This document shows positions 11,030-14,139 of a stretch of 14,139 bases of DNA, in pieces. Each line of letters starts with the position of its first letter. Position 1 is the stretch's first letter. The notes below the pieces were generated by a model, which was not told the DNA's origin, searched no databases, and saw only the letters and a list, made by a program, of their open reading frames with translations. A program made the position numbers and the translations under genes. Source of the stretch: Willaertia magna (Eukaryota; Heterolobosea; Eutetramitea; Acrasida; Naegleriidae); the NCBI GenBank assembly GCA_902984215.1, contig CADWAF010000575.1:1-14139 (forward strand), written 5' to 3'.

Positions 11030-11506
11030 TTATTTATTTTCCTTTTTTGCTGTAATAAAAACCAAAATTGCTGATTTTACAATCATATATTCATTTCTTG
11101 TAAATAATTCACTTAAATAAGGTATAAATGAAAATGGTGATTTTTTAATATTTCGTAATTCAGTGCTATTTGAAAAACTTCCAATAAAATATGGCTTATC
11201 ATATTCTTTAATTAATAAATTAGTAGATGTTGTAAAATGTTTTTTAATTCTCATTGCTTCATATTTTGTTGGATTAGTTTCAATAAAAGTATTTGCTAAC
11301 ATTTCTAATTCTGTAAATTCATACTTTAAAGGTGAATTATTTGTTGGGTGAAAAGAAATAAGTTGATTATTAGTAGATTGTTTTATTTCTTTATTATCAA
11401 CACTAGTTTCATAAGAAGATGATTTACTAGTATTCCTTCGCGATCGGAAATGAAATAACCCAATTAAAAGTTGAAACAACCGGAACAATAATTGAATGAA
11501 AAACAT
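11030..11506 (-). CDS. 158-aa orphan protein with N-terminal membrane anchor
   Basis: I do not recognise this protein. Residues 1-20 (MFFIQLLFRLFQLLIGLFHF) form one hydrophobic segment followed by a basic RSRR stretch. That suggests a signal-anchor with the charged side cytosolic, or a cleaved leader. The rest is soluble-looking: a Ser/Asn-rich linker, then a compact charged part (ELEMLANTFIETNP, then YFIGSFSNSTELRN) and a hydrophobic stretch near the C-terminus (MIVKSAILVFITA). The composition looks protein-like rather than random AT-rich translation, and the ATG has an A8 context. AATAAATAAA overlaps the stop codon. It begins only 15 nt after the CRT-like transporter's stop on the same strand, so it could be co-transcribed with it or have an extremely short promoter. 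It could also be a misread 3' UTR of the transporter. Confidence 0.6.
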   Translation of the reverse strand: MFFIQLLFRLFQLLIGLFHFRSRRNTSKSSSYETSVDNKEIKQSTNNQLISFHPTNNSPLKYEFTELEMLANTFIETNPTKYEAMRIKKHFTTSTNLLIKEYDKPYFIGSFSNSTELRNIKKSPFSFIPYLSELFTRNEYMIVKSAILVFITAKKENK

Positions 11507-11522
11507 TTTTTTTAAAAAAAAT
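11505..11522. repeat. 18-bp perfect palindrome A-T8-A8-T bridging stop and start codons
   Basis: The sequence is ATTTTTTTTAAAAAAAAT. On the - strand its first base is the last base of the transporter's TAA and its last two bases are the first two of the orphan gene's ATG. It therefore fills the whole intergenic gap. It could exclude nucleosomes or serve as a minimal promoter; that is inference. Confidence 0.7.
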
Positions 11523-13015
11523 TAATTTATTGTTGTAACCACTTTATTGTCACCAATAATTGCACAAGAATCTACAGTTTTTGTTGTCTCCTCCAACTTT
11601 AATTTCTTTAACTTTTCCCTACGTTCACCTATTCCATAACAAATTAAACCAATAAATAAAATAAATATTGAAATTATATCATAAACAGTAATTGGTTTTT
11701 GTTCAGGTAAAATAAAACTTAAAAAAGGAAAAACAAAAACTAAAGTACAAAAAGGAAAAGCTAAGGCATTTGCAAAGAATGTAATATCTGCATTAATATA
11801 TTTTACACAGGCTAATCTTAACATTAACCAAATATATGAAACAAAACAATAAGTAAAATAAATTAAGGCACCATATCTATCTTTCGAAAATAATATATTA
11901 TTAAAAGCAATATTCATAGAATGAATAAATTCATTAAAATTATTATAATTATGTATGAAAAAATAATAAATTGGAAACATTACAATTAAATTTAAAATAA
12001 ATTCAAATAAACATGTGTAAAATCCAAATGTAAAAATGTTAAATGGATTGTATATTTTTGAATTACTTTTAAAAAACCTTTTTGTGTATCTCTTAATTTT
12101 TAAATTTACACTCTTTTCATTTAATAAATATTGATAATACATTCTTTCCAAAACTGTAATTATACAACCAATAATAAATAAAAATACACCAAAAAGTACA
12201 TTATTATCAGATTTAGAATTAGAGATAGATGCTCCATTTTTTATCCAATTGACAATAACTGGTAAAACAATTGCAATAAATACTCCAACCATAATAATTG
12301 CAATTCCTATTTTTTGTAAGAAATGATAAGTACTATCTTTAAATAGTAAGCTAGTAAAAAGTGCTGAAAATGGAATATTTAATTGAGCTACAATGACCTT
12401 TAACAATTAATAAAAAGCTCAATTTATTGTAGAGTATTTAAAACTTACCATTAAAGATCCACCATCTTTTCCCATCATATCAGTTCCCCATATTTGGAAT
12501 AAAGATTCGAAAATATTTAATAATGAAATATTAAAATAATGAATTGAATAAATTCTTAAATGATGAACTTTAGTAAATTTATTTTTTTCATTGTAAAAAT
12601 ACGGATAATAAATTTCATTGTAAACAAAATGACCTATAAAAAAAAAGATACATTTAAAGAAATAATTAAATTGACTAGATAAAAAAGGATATTGAAATAA
12701 TAAATTATTTGATTTTTTAAAGCCCAAAGTTGACATTACATCAAAAATAATAAAGAAGAAAATTAATAGAAAGGAATTGAAAAATAATAAATTATTTGAT
12801 TTTTTGAAGCCCAAAGTTGACATTACATCAAAAATAATAAAAAAGAAAATTAATAGAAATGAATTGAAATAAAAAAAGAAAATTTTTGAATTATAACGTG
12901 GAATATATTTCTTAATAAATAAAATTAAACTATTCTCATTATTTAGTTGTTTTATTGAACTTTCGGAGTTGGTGGAGCGCAAGAGTGAAATTCTTTCTTC
13001 TTTGTTGTCAGTCAT
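11522..13015 (-). CDS. CRT-like (DMT superfamily) membrane transporter, 2 exons
   Basis: Exons are 13015..12449 and 12397..11522, giving 480 aa. The protein resembles chloroquine-resistance-transporter-like proteins, drug/metabolite-superfamily carriers of vacuolar or lysosomal membranes thought to move small amines, amino acids or peptides. Supporting blocks are NLLFQYPFLSSQFNYFF (family YPF-x-SQ after TM1), GGSLMVIVAQLNIPFSAL into LQKIGIAIIMVGVFIAI, and a late NALAFPFCTLVF followed by a final span VYDIISIFILFIGLICYGIG. I count about 10 membrane segments plus one extra: residues 50-78 and 79-107 are identical copies of the TM1 segment. The N-terminus (~40 aa) and C-terminus (ERREKLKKLKLEE...) are charged and probably cytosolic. 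The frame is open up to 13099 but only from a TTG. I chose the ATG at 13015 for its GAAAAAAATG context. The substrate cannot be predicted. Confidence 0.72.
12398..12448 (-). other. intron of CRT-like gene (51 nt)
   Basis: GTAAGT donor and GTTAAAG acceptor, phase 0. It joins MMGKDGGSLM to VIVAQLNIPFSAL, giving one continuous transporter frame. Unspliced, exon 1 stops after VSFKYSTIN. Confidence 0.85.
12695..12868. repeat. 87-bp direct tandem duplication within CRT-like coding exon
   Basis: Two abutting 87-nt units (12695-12781 and 12782-12868) differ at 3 positions. Each encodes the same 29 residues (FNSFLLIFFFIIFDVMSTLG plus FKKSNNLLF) in frame. The short string attgaaa recurs at both outer edges and at the junction, fitting slippage or microhomology-mediated duplication. 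Confidence 0.97.
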
Positions 13016-13351
13016 TTTTTTCACTTTTTTTAAGGAATCTCTCGTTGTAAACTTGATTGAGGAAGTATCTTTGTTAAGGCGGGCGATAAATGAAAGCAAG
13101 GCAATGATTTTAATTAAATTACTTTTTTTTTATTTATTTTCATAACTTTTAACTTGTTATCTTTTGATAATACGATGTTGGTGTCTTTTAGTGGACACTT
13201 TTCAAATAACTTATTAGTTTTTAGCTAATAATACAATATTGCCGTATGGTTTATACAGCAATCCCAGTGAGATCATACATGATCTAAGTTTGAATTACAA
13301 CGATGTTTATAACTCGAAATTAGTTTTGACTAACCATTGTTATTGATTGTT
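13016..13351. other. 336-nt non-coding gap with clustered short stem-loops
   Basis: I see no convincing gene here. It holds the presumed promoter of the CRT-like gene at its left, including T-rich runs near 13125-13135. It also holds six short inverted repeats in a row: 13157-13170, 13181-13198, 13211-13231, 13238-13262, 13270-13285 and 13320-13333. The strongest, 13238-13262, has 10 bp with one G-U pair in the - strand transcript and a 5-nt loop. The region could be 3' UTR of the small basic gene, or a structured RNA. Confidence 0.45.
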
Positions 13352-13621
13352 TTATGGTTGTTTTTGAATAGTTTCTATTGCTAATTGTACAAGTTGTTCG
13401 AGACTTAAATTTTGTGCACTCTTTGCTGAAGTTGTCATCTTTTTAGTCTTCGTTATTTTAGATTTATTGGAGGATCTAGCATTGCTATCCTTCTTTTTAC
13501 TAGTTTTTGAAGAAACACATGAAACTGCATAAGTTTGGGTGACAGTTACTGATGAAATGATATCCTTATTGTTGTTTATTTGATTAGAAACGATAGTTGT
13601 GTAAGAAGTTGAGTTGCTCAT
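13352..13621 (-). CDS. small basic Ser/Thr/Lys-rich protein, hypothetical
   Basis: The product is 89 aa and I do not recognise it. Residues 1-35 are Ser/Thr/Asn-rich (MSNSTSYTTIVSNQINNNK). Residues ~38-68 are strongly basic, with repeated Ser-Lys/Thr-Lys (SKTSKKKDSNARSSNKSK, ITKTKK), resembling an intrinsically disordered nucleic-acid-binding or nuclear-localising segment. The C-terminus (NLSLEQLVQLAIETIQKQP) can form one amphipathic helix. No signal peptide or membrane span is seen. The ATG has ACGACAATG context, and the stop is TAA followed by A. Composition, with little Phe/Leu and abundant Lys/Ser/Thr, favours a true coding strand over chance, but there is no family support. It may be the terminal exon of a longer gene. 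Confidence 0.4.
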   Translation of the reverse strand: MSNSTSYTTIVSNQINNNKDIISSVTVTQTYAVSCVSSKTSKKKDSNARSSNKSKITKTKKMTTSAKSAQNLSLEQLVQLAIETIQKQP

Positions 13622-14069
13622 TGTCGTCTTGTTTGTTTTGAGTTGGTTGAAAACTTCTTAGGATTTACCTGTGGAATTTATGATGAAACGAAAGAATCCT
13701 ATAAAGTCCAACATACAATTGCACAAAACAATCAAAGGAGTTTGTGCTTTATTATGAAGATTAGTTCTAAAGATGAGAGTGAGCAAATCCTTTAAGTGTG
13801 CCTTTTTCAAATGATAGTTCTGACATGTTTTTCCTTTCATGGCGGTTCTTCTGTTTCTAGTGTACATACTTTTTTTTGTTTTTAATTGTTTTCGAACTTT
13901 ATCTTTATTTGATGATTGTGTTACGTTTTGCTCTGTGGTACCTTTTATAGAAACAAATAGTACAAAAAGGAAATTGCATTTTGGTTCAAACGGTATTTGT
14001 GTTCGTTTGCATTGGTCAAAATCTTTGGCTTATATTTACAATGATTTAATGCTTAATTTAATGAACAAC
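13622..14069. other. 448-nt stretch without a supported gene
   Basis: Small frames exist on both strands here (+ 13839-14096, - 13867-13658), but they overlap each other or the flanking frame and neither resembles a known protein. On the - strand CTATAAAAGG (about 13949..13940) looks like a TATA box upstream of the small basic gene. A CAG-GTAAAT donor-like site occurs at about 13671-13663 with no convincing exon before it. Probably promoter plus 5'/3' untranslated sequence. Confidence 0.35.
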
Positions 14070-14139
14070 CTACTTTACTGCAACTTCAGACTCTGAAGTT
14101 TTTACTATAACCTTCTCTGTAAAGGTAGCAGGTTGCTTT
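14070..14139 (-). CDS. possible C-terminal end of a gene running off the right edge
   Basis: A - strand frame stays open from the window edge for 22 codons and ends in TAG (14072..14070). It reads KQPATFTEKVIVKTSESEVAVK. The balanced, charged composition looks like a real C-terminal tail, but it is far too short to assign a family. It would continue the head-to-tail series of - strand genes. An antisense + strand frame overlaps it, and chance cannot be excluded. Confidence 0.3.
   Translation of the reverse strand, partial: KQPATFTEKVIVKTSESEVAVK
14082..14100. repeat. 19-nt near-perfect palindrome
   Basis: AACTTCAGA-C-TCTGAAGTT: two 9-bp arms around one central base. It lies inside the possible partial C-terminal coding end. 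Confidence 0.6.

Noticed and set aside
12695..12868. The 87-bp repeat as mutually exclusive exons, or one copy as an intron
   Set aside because: The unit has no AG|GT junction that would remove exactly one copy, and both copies are in one uninterrupted frame.
13016..13099. Extension of the CRT-like frame to an upstream TTG
   Set aside because: TTG starts are not expected in a eukaryotic nuclear gene. The ATG at 13015 has the A-rich context seen at most other starts here.
13658..13867. 69-codon - strand frame ending near a donor-like CAG-GTAAAT
   Set aside because: No downstream exon continues in a sensible frame. Trial splicing to the small basic gene hits a stop or needs the wrong phase.
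13839..14096. 85-codon + strand frame beginning with a hydrophobic run
   Set aside because: No family resemblance, codon choice unlike the neighbours, and it is antisense to the likelier - strand gene end at the right edge.

Overview
The window reads as nuclear DNA of a free-living, A+T-rich, gene-dense protist. The best guess is a heterolobosean amoeba of the Naegleria type; a dictyostelid-like amoeba is less likely. The reasons are short introns (41-66 nt, GTAAGT/GTATGT...AG), a standard genetic code with TAA/TAG stops, intergenic gaps often under 150 nt, no poly-Asn/poly-Gln tracts, and a eukaryote-only gene set (V-ATPase subunit E, Furry, DD3-3, CRT-like transporter). The species is inferred, not shown.

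Layout from left to right: the V-ATPase subunit E gene lies on the + strand and probably lacks a tiny first exon beyond the left edge. Everything else is on the - strand, head to tail. A three-exon gene for a secreted DD3-3-family protein (2607..699) converges on subunit E with 24 nt between the stop codons. Next comes a three-exon gene for a 2011-residue Furry/Tao3/Mor2/PAG1-type protein (8830..2678), then an intronless WD40-repeat protein of unknown role (10950..8974). A 158-residue orphan protein follows (11506..11030). It starts 15 nt after the stop of a two-exon CRT-like drug/metabolite transporter (13015..11522). A small basic protein (13621..13352) and the last codons of a possible partial gene (14139..14070) complete the right end.

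Four exon structures were rebuilt from splice sites and reading-frame continuity: DD3-3 with 3 exons (606 aa), Furry with 3 exons (2011 aa), CRT-like with 2 exons (480 aa), and the 5' end of subunit E. No operon-like functional theme links the genes. They look like unrelated housekeeping, polarity, cell-surface and membrane-transport functions packed closely together.

The most notable features are: (1) an in-frame 87-bp tandem duplication that doubles the first membrane segment of the CRT-like transporter, with all three nucleotide differences synonymous; (2) an 18-bp palindrome that bridges one gene's stop codon and the next gene's start codon; (3) a run of six small stem-loops in the 336-nt gap right of the transporter; (4) AATAAA motifs overlapping or abutting the stop codon in four genes; and (5) two introns of one gene that share a 13-nt sequence at their 3' ends. 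I found no phage, CRISPR, transposon or clear RNA gene.
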